A DNA stretch of 64,000 bases from Heliocidaris tuberculata (GCA_025618425.1 CM046845.1:7059491-7123490); one strand, 5' to 3'; numbered from the stretch's first letter, positions 33,841 to 44,695 are shown. Notes: generated by a model from the letters alone, not told the origin. Numbers and translations are program-made.

Positions 33841-34883
33841 TTTCCACCCCCCCCCTCTTTCTCTCTCTCTCTCTCTTTCTCTTTCGACCCTTTCACTTGT
33901 TCTTTCTTTCCCTATCACCAAATTCTCTTTCTTTGATTTTTCACTTTTGTTCCCTCTCAAATCATAATACCAATGCTCTAATCAAAACCTTAGGGTAGAA
34001 TTGTGTCTTAATACAGACTGAATAGATGTAACGAATAGATGTTATACAGTCTACATAAAACACAAACACGGACACATTGGGGTATATGCAATTAATTGTA
34101 CATATCATTTTAATAACTCTAATAAAAGACTTGTTTATACAATCAATCAATGAAACACATTAATATAAATATGAAAAATGCAATAAATTATATACAAGGA
34201 ATACAAAGGGCTTGATTTGATCTGTCAACCATGAAATCATTCTTAAACAAACAATTCATAAGGAGGAAAGAGAAAAAGATAATGAAATCTACTTCTAACA
34301 TGTGTGAATTAATTATGCTACTGAATAGGCAAATAAGCCAATCATTCTTGGAAAATACTCCCTTATTACAAACTAAACTAAGTCAAATCAAATCATTTAT
34401 TAATTGCAGACATTCTAAATTAGAGCTGCATAAAATAGATGTTTTGGTTTAATAGCTAATCCATTTCCCTCATATCCAATCCCGCAATACAAGAAAGACA
34501 GCTCTTATTTAAATCTTTTCATTCATTTGTTCATAAATTGGGCTGACTAAAAAAGGTATGGAACACAGCCTCATTTCTTTAAAGGATCGTTATAAATTCA
34601 GACAGAAATGAAAATTAGTTTGGGAGATGTCCTGTTAATGTTAGACATCTTCCTATCTACCATTGATCAACACAAAAAAAATTGAGCTTCTGTTTGTGGT
34701 AATACGGAAATTGAATACACATTATATAAAAAAGGTTTCATGGAATAACTTGAAACCATATTTCTTCCTTAATTTGATTCCTCTTTTGATATTTGAGTTT
34801 TATAGGGTAGCACACACATCTACATGGAGACTTAGGAAAAGAAAACCTTATCCCACTTGCAGATTACTCTTGTCTTTAATCTA
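33841..34883. other. CT-rich patch then AT-rich single-copy DNA
   Basis: CT repeats at 33855-33885. The plus frame at 34231-34452 is Lys/Leu/Ile-rich and could recall a LINE linker region, but no reverse-transcriptase motif is visible nearby, so I leave it unassigned. Confidence 0.3.
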
Positions 34884-35240
34884 AACCCATGCTCGATCCA
34901 TTAATGTGGTGATATGGTTTTGAATACTATCAACTAGAACTCTCTTATGCTACTAGATTAATTAATAGCATGTGCTTACCTACAGCTGGGATTTGAACCT
35001 AGGTCCTACAGTGCCAGGTCCAGTGGCTCAACCACTCGACCATGACATTTGGCCTACAATTCACTCTATACCCATGGTTGATCCATTAATATGGTGATAT
35101 AGTTTAGAATGCCATAAACTAGAGCTCTTTTATGCTACTGGATTATTGGAATAAAATAGCAATGCACCTACTTACAGCTGGGACTTGAACCTAGGCCCTA
35201 AAGTACTAAGTCCATTGGGTAAACCAATAGAGCATGACCC
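34884..35240 (-). mobile_element. Tandem pair of tRNA-headed SINE-like units
   Basis: Two diverged copies with a period of about 186-192 bp (34884-35069 and 35070-35240). On the minus strand the first carries TGGTCGAGTGG (box A) and GGTTCAAATCC (box B). The second carries GGTTCAAGTCC in the same place. The shared tail includes ATCAC, CATTAAT and CATATC blocks. The tRNA-like heads are Ser/Leu-like but lack complete cloverleaves, so they are SINE heads and not tRNA genes. Confidence 0.65.
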
Positions 35241-36951
35241 ACCTCTCCTCAGTCAAACAAGTATAACATGAATGCTAGTCGTTTGTTTAAAAAAATCTAG
35301 TGGTAAAGAGTTCATGTAAATCCTGAATACATATTGATATAAATTTGACATTTGTGGAATGAGCAACTTCAGCTTGTTAAACAAACAGCCTAGTTTTCGA
35401 CCCCCGCTCATGTATAAGACATATACATGTACATGTATAGCAAATTAAAAACATACATACATTAGTGAAAGTTATCTTTTGACATCTATAAAAACTGTGG
35501 TATTGATATTTTGATTTAAGAAAAAATAAATAAATATATGGTACATGAATTACAGGAATTGAAGGAAGATGGAATTCCCTCAATATAGATAGAGACAAGA
35601 AAATACACTTTTTAAGCTGAATATACAGTTTATGGCACAATTGAAGTCTTTTAGTATCATAATGATTTCACTCTTTAAGTCATATATCTCTATCCATACG
35701 GCAGCACATATCATTCACATATCGGTACAAAATAGTACGTCATAATAAAACTAATTAAACCATACGTCCAAACAAACATGGCACACGACTTGCATCCTCA
35801 GAATAACCATTGGTTGCCAGTGAAATAGCTGTTATGGGCACTGACGATATACAGCTGTAACTGCCTTACAGCTAACAAAATGTAGGCTTGCTACATCACA
35901 AAAATGAATGTAGGATTCAAAATGAGCTGCAGGACAAACAAATCATTGAATAATTATTTGCAGATAGTGACAAACGTTTTCAAGCTTTTTATCTTAACAA
36001 CAATCTCCCTGGAAAAAAAAAATTATAAATGAATGTTATTACTCTCTTTAAAAATTATCCACAAATGTGATATTTTTGTGAAATGCACAGAGTTGTTCTA
36101 ATATGTCGTTTCAATAGTCTGTCTTCTTTCAAATTAAATCAATTAAGTTTACATAATTCATGGCAAATAGAAAAGAAACGATTTCCACTCTATCATGGAG
36201 TTTTTAACTACATGTATAGTGTATTTCCATGTTCACTAGTCACTACAATTGGCATATAAAGATACTCACTGTTTGACAACAAAGATAATTGCATTACATG
36301 AGAGATGAGACAATGTGAATTCTTTAAGGCATCCATGCTAATTCAGTATTTCTGCAATTCAATCGTAAAACACAAATGAATAGGTAACATTACATTAATT
36401 GACACAACAGAGTCATGGCAAAAATTAATTGACAAAAATATTTCCCTAACATAACCAAAGAAATCTGGAAAAGTACAAACAAATATACAAAATATGTTTT
36501 ATCCTTTAAAAAAAAGACCCACAGCACAATTGTTCATGAATGGAAAACTTCTTTTTTTTTCCTGTAAATTTTCCTTCATAAATACTTTGGAATGATAGTT
36601 ATACATTTACGCTTTCTCCATGGACACACATGAAGCATGCCTATATTTACAGCCTAAAACTGGCAGCATCATTTCTACTACTGTATATTATACATGTAAT
36701 ATGCCTTGGGCTCATATGATAAAAACTACATTATAATGTAAAATTGTATACTCTAAATGCTTGCATATGATAAAGAATGGATTTTCTAGTTCACTTTAAA
36801 TGGTCCGAGTTGTTCTCAAGTGAACTTGAATACATGTATGATGAACATTAAAAGCATATTGCTCTTTATAGTGATGATGCATCAGTCCACTATCTGATAT
36901 AATTTATTAATTTTTGGCATGGATGCATAACGACTGCAGTCATTTTGAATA
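35241..36951. other. AT-rich single-copy stretch
   Basis: No repeats or transposon ends were recognised. Several TACATGTA motifs occur. Short open frames are chance. Confidence 0.4.
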
Positions 36952-37085
36952 TCATGCTTCCACGGTACTATTTTCATGCTTAAAGAGTACTACTTTCATG
37001 CTTACAGAGTACTATTTTCATGCTTACAGAGTACTATTTTCATGCTCACAAAGTACTATTTTCATGCTTCCAGAGTACTATTCTC
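36952..37085. repeat. 22-bp minisatellite, about 6 copies
   Basis: Units TACTATTTTCATGCTTACAG plus AG start at 36967, 36989, 37011, 37033, 37055 and 37077, an exact 22-bp period with few substitutions. Each unit contains AGTACT. The period is not a multiple of three, so the open frame across it is not a repeat protein. Confidence 0.9.
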
Positions 37086-37241
37086 ACACATCACTCCTAC
37101 ATGGAATATGAATATGAAATAGATTACACCTTTGACGCAGCATAACACAACAGTAGAAATATGCAGTTTCCTATAATACATGTCCTTATCGGTTTGATCA
37201 ATTACTCAGAAATTTTTCAAGCAAGATTTTCTTCACATACT

Positions 37242-37578
37242 TTATTTTTCCCCTTCTCTTTGCAGACAGTGGGAAGAAGGAGAAAAACAGAGAGGGTCGT
37301 GCTGTTGACTTTGTAGATCTTCTTGATGCGTGTCTCCGGAAGCTTTCTCTTTACAAGGTATCGCTTGTGCCTTAAAACAAATTCTGCACAGGGGGTGATG
37401 ACTGATGTGTAGTCCCATATGGTCAGAATGATGTCTGTTAGCACCAGACTCTAAGACTATACTGCAGCCGTGATGCAAACAATGTTGGGTTGGAGTTTGT
37501 GTATATGCGACAGCAAGATGTTTTCTCATCAGCCCGAGATGACATCTGGCGAATCCCATCTTCCCCAGATGTGGACGT
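37242..37578 (-). CDS. Possible 3'-terminal coding exon, His/Cys-rich (unrecognised)
   Basis: A minus-strand open segment encodes a His/Cys-rich peptide ending at TAA (37242-37244). The first in-frame ATG is at 37557-37559. An alternative start is a splice acceptor, CTTGCAG, directly before 37578. The peptide contains CLHHGC, then ten residues and HHSDH (a C-x4-C-x10-H-x3-H spacing), and further on CRIC and a DTHQ. This loosely recalls C2H2-type zinc-binding spacing, without the conserved hydrophobic positions. An AATAAA overlaps the stop region. Codons in other frames also look plausible, so it may be decayed coding sequence or chance. No upstream exon was identified. Confidence 0.22.
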
Positions 37579-37599
37579 CTGCAAGTGATTCAGCTAATT

Positions 37600-38728
37600 T
37601 TCTTCTGCTCTTAGTGTGCAGCTAAAGGACAGGGTTGGCCTAGTAGTGTTGACTTGTGTGGAGGATGCAGTTGAACAAAGATGCGTTGCCGCTGGATACG
37701 CATCTGCAGAGGAAAATATTGGAAAAGAGAGAAAAAAGGAAAGGCCTGATGAATATTTGTGCAATAAAAATAGATTGCAGGAAAGATGGTTTTAGCATAT
37801 GTGACATGTGATCAAATTTATTCTTCACAGCGGTTTTAGTGATCTAATTCTCTCTCCTTTATCTCTTTCAAAAGTTCTGTAATAAAGTACATTATCATTA
37901 ACAATCCTCAGACAGATTCAAAGTAAGGAATACCGGAATCAACTTTACAAATAATAATCATAATTTCCCTATCATCTCTCAAGGTGCAGCTTGTCTCCTT
38001 CTTAGCTAAGGATATATCATTGGGAAATGTATTTGACACAACATATGTTGAGTTCACAAAAAGACAAGCAGCATCTCTAGAGATAATGGATAAAATATGA
38101 CATATTGTGTACAAAACATATGGAGAGTTGTACTACTAAACCTGTCACTTTGAAGCAACATTGCCAATTTGAGGATTGCCATAGGAAGTAAATTGAGACT
38201 TTTCACACTTTCATAACTTTCTCATTTCTGAACCGATTTTGATGGAACTTTTTAAAAATTGCTTCTCTCTAACCTCTCTTTTCATTAAAACTGATTTTTC
38301 CCCAGAGTTTCATTCTCATTTAAAGAGATGTGAATAGTGCAGGTAATGAACAAGCTATTATGTCATTTGCAAATTCAGATGTAATAAAAATAGGATGTGA
38401 ATATGAATTGAATAATGTTCAGCTTGTTGGACAAAGTAATACATTGATAACATGTGGGCATACATTGCAGATTCATATATATTATGCCACAGATACATAT
38501 TGCATATCTAATATATATCCGCCATATATTGTGTCAAATAATACTTGATTATGCAATTTGATTGTTGATGGAAGGGATTTCCATCTTCTCTCCTATCTCC
38601 GAAGTTGGAAGCTGAATTTCATTGACCTAGATTCAAATGTTATTATTTCACTAGGGACCCACTCATTACAGTCAGTAAGACTGATATGACCACACGATAT
38701 AGATTGATCACTTTAATCTAGCGTCCCT
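37600..38728. other. AT-rich single-copy stretch
   Basis: The part at 38130-38330 (from ACTTTGAAGCAACATTGCC to CATTTAAAG, including CTGAACCGATTTTGATGGAA) looks like a dispersed repeat. ATTGCCAATTTGAGG has partial echoes in the TTAA element at 42454-42867. No gene was recognised. Confidence 0.35.
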
Positions 38729-39093
38729 TTAAAGAGAAAGTTAAGTTCCGGGAAAGGTGAAAAAGAATTTGTGAGCTTTCTCATTCCTTTTATGTCAGTT
38801 TGGAAGAATATCATAGTAGAAATGTCCCCTGAAATGGATAGATCTTCGAATGCCCTTACATTTGAAATATGACGAGATATAGCTGAAGTTGGGCAGTCCC
38901 ATATACCACTTTTCGTGTGCAGTGCATGTGCTTTTCAGTGAGAGTGGGTCATTTTCTTATTATTTTGATGATTCTAAAACTTCACAGAATACATCATTCT
39001 TAATATGTAGATATGATCAAACTTTTAAGATTGCTTTAAGACAGTTTCTATCACAGTGTAATCGCATGACCGGAACTCAACTTTAATCTTTAA
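38729..39093 (-). mobile_element. TTAA-flanked MITE, family M1 copy 3 (inverted)
   Basis: The same family as at 9464, 19040 and 41340, in opposite orientation: the right end GGAACTCAACTTTAATCTTT is the inverse of the M1 left end. Internal GTCCCATATACC, AGTGCATGTGCTTTTCA and AATTTGTGAGCTTTCTCATT match the other copies in inverse. The flanks also share a short duplication: TTTAATCTAGCGTCCCTTTA lies just before and TTTAATCAAGCGTCTCTTTA just after. Confidence 0.8.
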
Positions 39094-39469
39094 TCAAGCG
39101 TCTCTTTAAAGTAGCCCATAGCGCACCAGCCATGATGGGCCAGTTATCTCTTTCCTCTCATTATTCATTCATAAGAAAGATTGGTTGTCCCTCTCTCCAC
39201 TTCATCTCAGCATTAATTTTGGATGACCTCATTAGCATGGTTACTGTTCTGTAAAACATGGATGCCTGTCATTTCTGTATCATTAAGTTCTCTGCACGTG
39301 TGACAACCAATGATGGAAATAATTTTTATTTTAAGAAATACCCAAAATAGGAATTTTCGTCTCGAGTCAACAGTAGTAGTAAAAGAAAGAGTAATATTAT
39401 ATGAGGGAATTAAAAGTAATAATATAACAGGTAAGGTAATAATATAATAGGTAAGAGAATTAGTAGAAG
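39094..39469. other. AT-rich flank of the AGT repeat
   Basis: No gene was recognised. Imperfect AGTA and AATATAATAGGTAAG duplications appear from about 39405. Confidence 0.4.
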
Positions 39470-39757
39470 TAGTGCCTGTAGTAGTAATAGAAGTAGTAAT
39501 AGCAGTAGTAGTAGTAATAGTAGTAGCAGTAGCAGTAGCAGTAGCAGTAGCAGTAGCAGTAGCAGTAGCAGTAGCAGTAGCAGTAGCAGTAGCAGTAGCA
39601 GTAGCAGTAGCAGTAGCAGTAGCAGTAGCAGTAGCAGTAGCAGTAGGGGGAGTAGTAGCAGTAGTAGTAATAGTAGTAGTGGTCGTAGTAGTGGTCGTAG
39701 TAGTGGTCGTAGTAGTGGTAGTAATAGTAGTAGAAGTAATAGTAGTAGTATGTAGTA
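39470..39757. repeat. (AGT)n with a long (GCAGTA)n hexamer core
   Basis: AGT/AAT triplets flank about 20 tandem GCAGTA hexamers (39526-39646), then a GTGGTCGTA subarray (39678-39720). Open frames in four phases (Val/Ala, Leu, Tyr/Cys or Thr/Ala repeats) are all artefacts. Confidence 0.95.
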
Positions 39758-39960
39758 GCAGTTGTTGCAGAAGGGAGCAGCACGCAAATGTCAATAAGCA
39801 AATTGGTAGCGCTCTTGTAACTCTCTCTCTCTCTCTCTTACAGTTTCCAAGTAACTTTTTATTGTTATCATGCAGGTTCAACTTTTGAAAAGGAAAAACT
39901 TATTGCGACATTACAGTCTCTTGTAACAGCAATGCTTTACTCCATGTTTTCTACCCCTAC

Positions 39961-39989
39961 CCCCTCCCCCCCCCCCCCCCCCCCCCCCC
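39961..39989. repeat. Poly-C tract (~22 C)
   Basis: A C run following CCCCTCC. No adjacent inverted-repeat end was found. Confidence 0.85.
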
Positions 39990-40307
39990 AATCTCCTTTC
40001 CAATCTTCTGTCCACCAATTCATTCAAAATTCAGCCAGTCTCTCAAATTACACTGACGTCCTTGTCCAGTCCACTTCACAGAGATACCTTTCATCAGCAA
40101 GGCAAGATCCCTGGGTCACAACTCATCTCCCATGTGTCCTTCTGGCCAGACAATCTCTGATCTATGCCGTTAAATGATTAACCCTCTCAGCAACAAGCAC
40201 CGAGATGCAGGGGTTCAAGCTCAAGTGACAATTGCTTGGCGGGTCTATTGCCAACCTACATGTACACTAACCAAGTTCCCAACTTCAAGCCTGGACCTTA
40301 CACTGTA

Positions 40308-40491
40308 CAGTGAAAACTTGTTGTAAAGAGCTTCGATATAACAAGATTCCTGACATAACAAGGTAATTTTGCTGTTCCCAGGTCTTTATATTCTTTCAGG
40401 GTTTTTTTTACCCAGATATATTAAGGAGATTCCTGATATAACAAGGTAATTTTCATGGTCCCAAAGTCCTCGTTATAGTGAGTTTCCACTA
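40308..40491 (+). mobile_element. pogo-like MITE, copy 1
   Basis: Starts CAGTGAAAACTTGTTGTAAA right after TA (40306-40307) and ends GTGAGTTTCCACTA before TA (40492-40493). It is 184 bp. TATAACAAGATTCCTGACAT and TGATATAACAAGGTAATTTT internal blocks match the copy at 43035-43212 in inverse. A TA target and CAGTGGAAACTC-type ends are characteristic of Tc1/mariner relatives of the pogo/Tigger type. It has no coding capacity and is inserted within CTAACC-rich DNA. Confidence 0.8.
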
Positions 40492-40493
40492 TA

Positions 40494-41339
40494 CCTAGCA
40501 TTAATCCTCGATCTAACCTAAAACCCAATTACAAACCTAACCCTAACCCTACCTATTTGATGAAACAAGGCCTGGAGCATGTGTCGTTAGAGCAAAGGTT
40601 AAAGGTCATGTTTAGTTTTGGTACTCCCTCAAAAACTTTTTGTCAGATTTCTGGTTTCGTACCAAGTGTGCTGCTACAGTGCGACATTAAGCACTACTAC
40701 AAATTGATATTATCACTATCATTATTTTGTAATACATTACTACTGTAATATCATCCTCGTTCTAATTCATGTACCACTTTTATTCCTATGATTTTTTTTT
40801 CCTGCAGAGCACAATACATTCACGTCTTTTGAATGCCCCAGCGTTGAAAATATTACCTCTGCTTTGACTGGAATACAAAAACATGAAAGCTGCAGTGTAC
40901 TAGATGGAGGCATTTCCACACATTGCCATAAAATCCCAAATTGTAGTCACTAGTCACACATTATTCTGCTCGTACACCCCTAAAATCCATCTTTTTTCAT
41001 TGTAAGTTCAACTTGTTTATCACTTGATACACTTACATGCTTTATTTTTGAACATTTTAAGGTAGGTGTGTACCCTCTTTCTCAAGGCATTATGTCTTTC
41101 AAATCCTTCACGGTGTCCTCCTTCTGTCGCGCTTTTCCTACATTGCACATGAATAACATATCCTCCCACGTCCCTTATTCCTCGGTTTTTTTCGTCTCGT
41201 TATTAGCATTTGGGACAGGCTACAGGCCTCAAAAGGCCCATTTAGACACGAGGCAGAGAACCACTTTTGAAAAAAATTATGCAATGACAAAAGCAAATGA
41301 GATGAGCATTATGTGCCTCACATTTGATTTCTCTATCTT
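40494..41339. other. AT-rich stretch with CCTAACCCTAA-like patch
   Basis: CTAACCTAAAACCC and CCTAACCCTAACCCTACC at 40515-40553 are short and irregular. Otherwise single-copy DNA without a recognised gene. Confidence 0.35.
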
Positions 41340-41706
41340 TTAAAGATAAAGTTGAGTTCTGGTCATGGAATTACATTGTGAAAGAAAAACTGTCTCAAAC
41401 CAATTGGGAAAGGTTGATCATGTCTACATAAGAATTTTTTTAAACTGCAAGGTTTGAGAATCATCAAAACGGTTAGAAATTGACCCAATCTCGGTGTAAA
41501 GCACATGTACTGCACACAGAAATGGGTATGTGGGACTGCAAGCACAAGTGGCGTGAATATTCGGCTATTTCTCATCATATTTCAAATATAAGAGCTATCT
41601 TTTTCAGGGCAAATTTCTTATGTGATGTTCTTAAAAACTGACATAAAACAAATGAGAAAGCTCACAAATTCTTTTCACCTCTCCCAGAGCGGAAGCTTCT
41701 CTTTAA
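41340..41706 (+). mobile_element. TTAA-flanked MITE, family M1 copy 4
   Basis: The best-preserved copy: TTAA at both edges (41340-41343 and 41703-41706), left end AGATAAAGTTGAGTTCTGGT and right end the inverse of AGAGAAGCTTCCGCTCTGGG. It is 367 bp including both TTAA. Internal blocks match copies at 9464 and 19040 in order. No transposase. Confidence 0.88.
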
Positions 41707-41807
41707 CACACAATGATGAGTGAGTACACACTGGAGCCATCATTGCTTGCAGTTATATGAACAACCTGAAATATTGCCACTTGCCATTTGATTCCTCGCA
41801 AAGTTGG

Positions 41808-42060
41808 TAGCGCCATGGTATATTGGTTCATTCACTTGACTCTCAATCAAGAGATTGAGGGCTTTGAATCTCTGCCTCATGTGTACCAGCATAATCCTTA
41901 CACAAGGAATTTTATCCACTGTTGTCTCTCTCCACCCAGGTGTAACATGGGTACCTGGTCAGGATTAATGTATTCAAACGCACTGTGTGCTGGTAATGGC
42001 TGCTAGAGCTAAAGCTAGACCTATAGGGTAATAATATCGACCCTCTTTGGAAGTGCATAC
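41808..42060 (+). mobile_element. tRNA-derived SINE (Glu-like head)
   Basis: The head GGTAGCGCCATGGTATATTG, then CTTGACTCTCAATCAAG (a perfect 5-bp stem with loop CTCTCAA, CTC in the anticodon position) and GGGCTTTGAATCTC (decayed box B). The body has CCACCCAGGTGTAACATGGG, TACCTGG and CAAACGCACTGTGTGCTGG, a family resemblance to 14715-14825. The acceptor stem does not close, so it is a SINE and not a tRNA gene. Confidence 0.7.
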
Positions 42061-42453
42061 GATGTGTGATATGTACTGTGCAAGAAGAGTTTATAACATT
42101 AATATTATTATTCAAGTTCGGCTGTAGCGTTATTTTAAGATTGTTTGTACGGCATCTTGTCTGAATGGAGCTTTACACTTGTTTGTAATCCCCCAAAAGA
42201 CGGTGATAGGTTTTGCTTCATGACAAGTCATAGAATCTTTTTCTTCAAACATACATGCAGTGCAGATAAACACCACAGGCTGATGAGCAATTCTGTCAGC
42301 CCAAATGAAATTTTGTCCCCCACTTTTATGTTTATCCAGTTGGTCCGATTCAATATGAAGCAAATTAGCTCAGATTCGGTTGAAAATTAGTCCAACAACA
42401 AACATTCTAATTCTCTCATACATTCTTGCACTTACTCTTCAAATGCTAACATT

Positions 42454-42867
42454 TTAACCCTTTCAGGACAACTGACCACATTTTGTGGTTTGGCTCAATA
42501 ACTTTTGATTCAGAGCTCTAAAAAATATACCAGATGCATGAGTAGAAAGAGCAAAAATTTCTACACACACTATGTCCATTCTTGTTGCATGACCATACTG
42601 CGTTTGATGCCAGGAATTTTAAAAATGACAATAAGCTTTAAAATCCTTAAATTGGCAACACATTGAGAGGTTCAAAATCATTGTTTTTCATCAAAATTGG
42701 CAATTTTTTCAACTTTTTGACGAATTTCTAACCATGTATATTGTTATAAAGACATTACACCTTTTTTGAAGCAATTAGCACTGAAAGAAAAATATTATTG
42801 TTGCCAATTTAAAGAACAAAATGAGATCAATTTAGCCCTTCAATAATTCCTGTCCTGAAAGGGTTAA
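42454..42867. mobile_element. piggyBac-like MITE (TTAA + CCCTTTCAGGACA ends)
   Basis: TTAA at 42454-42457 is followed by CCCTTTCAGGACAACTGACC. The right end is the inverse of CCCTTTCAGGACAGGAATTA, followed by TTAA at 42864-42867. The 13-bp inverted repeats are perfect. CCC at the tips and TTAA duplication are the signature of piggyBac-type insertion. The 406 bp inside is AT-rich without open frames. TTGGCAA motifs occur repeatedly inside. Confidence 0.88.
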
Positions 42868-43034
42868 AGCTCTTTTTGTTCAATAACTTGAATCTGCAAC
42901 ATCCTTATTTTTGTAGATATATAGCTTGCAAATTTTAATTTATGTATTAAATGATGTGGAAAAACTCCACTGAAAACTGAGGAATAACCAAATAAGGAAT
43001 AAAGAATCTTGAAAGAAGGTTCTTTTTTAATATA

Positions 43035-43212
43035 CAGTGGAAACTCACTATAGCGAGGACCTTGGAACCACGACAATTACCTTGTTATATCAGGAATCTC
43101 CTTATATCAGGGTAAAAAACCCAAAAGAACATGAAGACCAAGGACGAGCAAAACTACCTTGTTATATCAGGAATCTTGTAATATCAGAGCTCTTTATAAC
43201 GAGTTTCCACTG
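43035..43212 (-). mobile_element. pogo-like MITE, copy 2 (inverted)
   Basis: CAGTGGAAACTCACTATAGC follows TA (43033-43034) and the right end GAGTTTCCACTG precedes TA (43213-43214). The element is 178 bp, the inverse of the copy at 40308-40491. Ends are better preserved here. No transposase. Confidence 0.85.
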
Positions 43213-43314
43213 TATCAACAGATGTATTTGAAGACATATACGACATGAAAACGGAAATGCATTTGAAAATACAAAGTAATGAGTAAAGATTTCAGCACAT
43301 GAGATCATGCATAT

Positions 43315-43315
43315 A

Positions 43316-43359
<44 letters not shown>

Positions 43360-43380
43360 ATATATGTATATATCACTACA
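43315..43380. repeat. (TA)n and adjacent perfect hairpin
   Basis: About 17 TA dinucleotides are followed by TGTAGTGATATA, a TGTA loop and TATATCACTACA, a perfect 12-bp stem at 43353-43380. The hairpin may be the origin of the TA run or part of a tiny foldback. Confidence 0.85.
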
Positions 43381-44289
43381 TACATTACAGGGAACATAAC
43401 AGATTGGTACTTCATATCTGCCTTGAGTAAGAGATTAGATATACAACAAAAAGTACATGTACATAATTGATTAGTTCAGCTAGATGAGTGTTTTTATCCT
43501 ATATGTTTGGTTTTGTTGTTGTTGTTTTTTTGGGGGGGTTGTTACTTTTATTTCCCATTTTCTTCTCCCCATAAGCCTTTTCTATTAATATTTTCATTGC
43601 CCAGAAGCACTCATCTATTCCATTTTTTCCTTAATACAGTTTGAGACAATTTTCATCATAAATCGATGAAACTTTTACTACCCTTGGGGGATTTCACCAC
43701 TCACAAACTCTTTTGAGTTTTGCTTTTAAGAAATGAATAATCAAAATAATACAACAAAGCAACTGCATTAGCTATTAGCATTGATAATGACCTTCATAAT
43801 AGCAAATTACTTCTGGCAAATACAACAGTGAAGGACACTTTTAACAAATGGAAAATAATTTCCAAATTGCAACTAGGGATAGTGCTACCTTAATGAATTG
43901 TCATAATAGCTTTCATGTAGCTGACTACAATCATGCAAGTCAATTTATAATAGGGAGCTTTTATATAAAATGTGACAGGTATATTTTGATAGGCTGTTGA
44001 GTGGTGTTACCATGGTAGTTACCATTGATAGCAGAGTTACCATTAATGGTAAGTTTTATGCAACAGGGCCTTCGGCTTTGATGCAGAGAAAGAAATGAAA
44101 TTTTGCTTTTGAAACAGTGAATATAAAAATGGTCGTGAAATCGAGCATACTGATCTCTCTCTAAAATATATAATTTTGCCTTTTGAGTAAACAGAGAGAG
44201 ACTCTGAATTAATCTCACTCACAGTCAGGGTATACAAATTTAGATAACATGCAAAATATGTATTCATTGTCAGACTCATACAATTGGGG
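43381..44289. other. AT-rich stretch with a foldback remnant
   Basis: At about 43985-44072, GTTACCATGGTAGTTACCAT and ACCATTAATGGTAAGTTTTA followed by TGCAACAGGGCC resemble a terminal arm of foldbacks with GGCCC(T/C)GTTGCA ends. The left partner is degenerate. No gene was recognised. Confidence 0.4.
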
Positions 44290-44420
44290 ATCAGTAGTTG
44301 GTGTAGCGATAACGTCTACGGTCAGCTCTCTGCATTCGCCTACAAACTGACTCTGATCGGACCCACGTTCAAATCTCAGTCACATCTTTCTGATGGTGAC
44401 GGTAAAGGTTGGCCCCAGAC
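44290..44420 (+). mobile_element. Possible diverged tRNA-headed SINE
   Basis: TTGGTGTAGCGATAACGTC resembles a box A region and CCACGTTCAAATCTCAG a box B. The intervening arm cannot be folded into a clean tRNA. Assignment is tentative. Confidence 0.35.
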
Positions 44421-44654
44421 GAAAATAATCTTATTCGACTGATACACATCTTTCAAAACTCAATTACACAGTAGACTTGTTAACTAATTCTATGCATACT
44501 TATTGAACAAAAGTTTCTCTTAATGACTCAAAAGATGCCAGAGGCTTGCCGACATACCAACAACTCATGTAGGCAAAAAAAGGATTCTATCCATAGAGAT
44601 GCATTATGCATAGCAGGTGCACTAAATAGTTGGTAACTAAGGATTCTGGAGAGA

Positions 44655-44695
44655 AACATGCATAAATTGAAATACATTAGTAAACCGGCCTATTG
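44655..44695. mobile_element. Single end of the CAATAGACCGG MITE family
   Basis: GAAATACATTAGTAAACCGG followed by CCTATTG matches the right arm of the complete element at 53391-53628 with a few changes. No second end was found nearby. Confidence 0.5.

Noticed and set aside
38330..38548. 72-codon plus-strand open frame
   Set aside because: Overlaps the edge of a probable dispersed repeat and has no recognisable motif.
39213..39888. Open frames of up to 222 codons in four phases
   Set aside because: Translation of AGT/GCAGTA repeats (poly-Leu, Thr/Ala, Tyr/Cys, Val/Ala). Simultaneous openness in several phases shows repeat origin.
40515..40553. CCTAACCCTAA-like telomeric repeats
   Set aside because: Too short and irregular. 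A similar patch occurs beside another repeat at 53358-53390, which points to a dispersed repeat and not telomeric sequence.
41808..41880. Apparent tRNA-Glu(CTC) gene
   Set aside because: Only the anticodon arm folds cleanly. The acceptor stem does not close and box B is decayed, so it is a SINE head.
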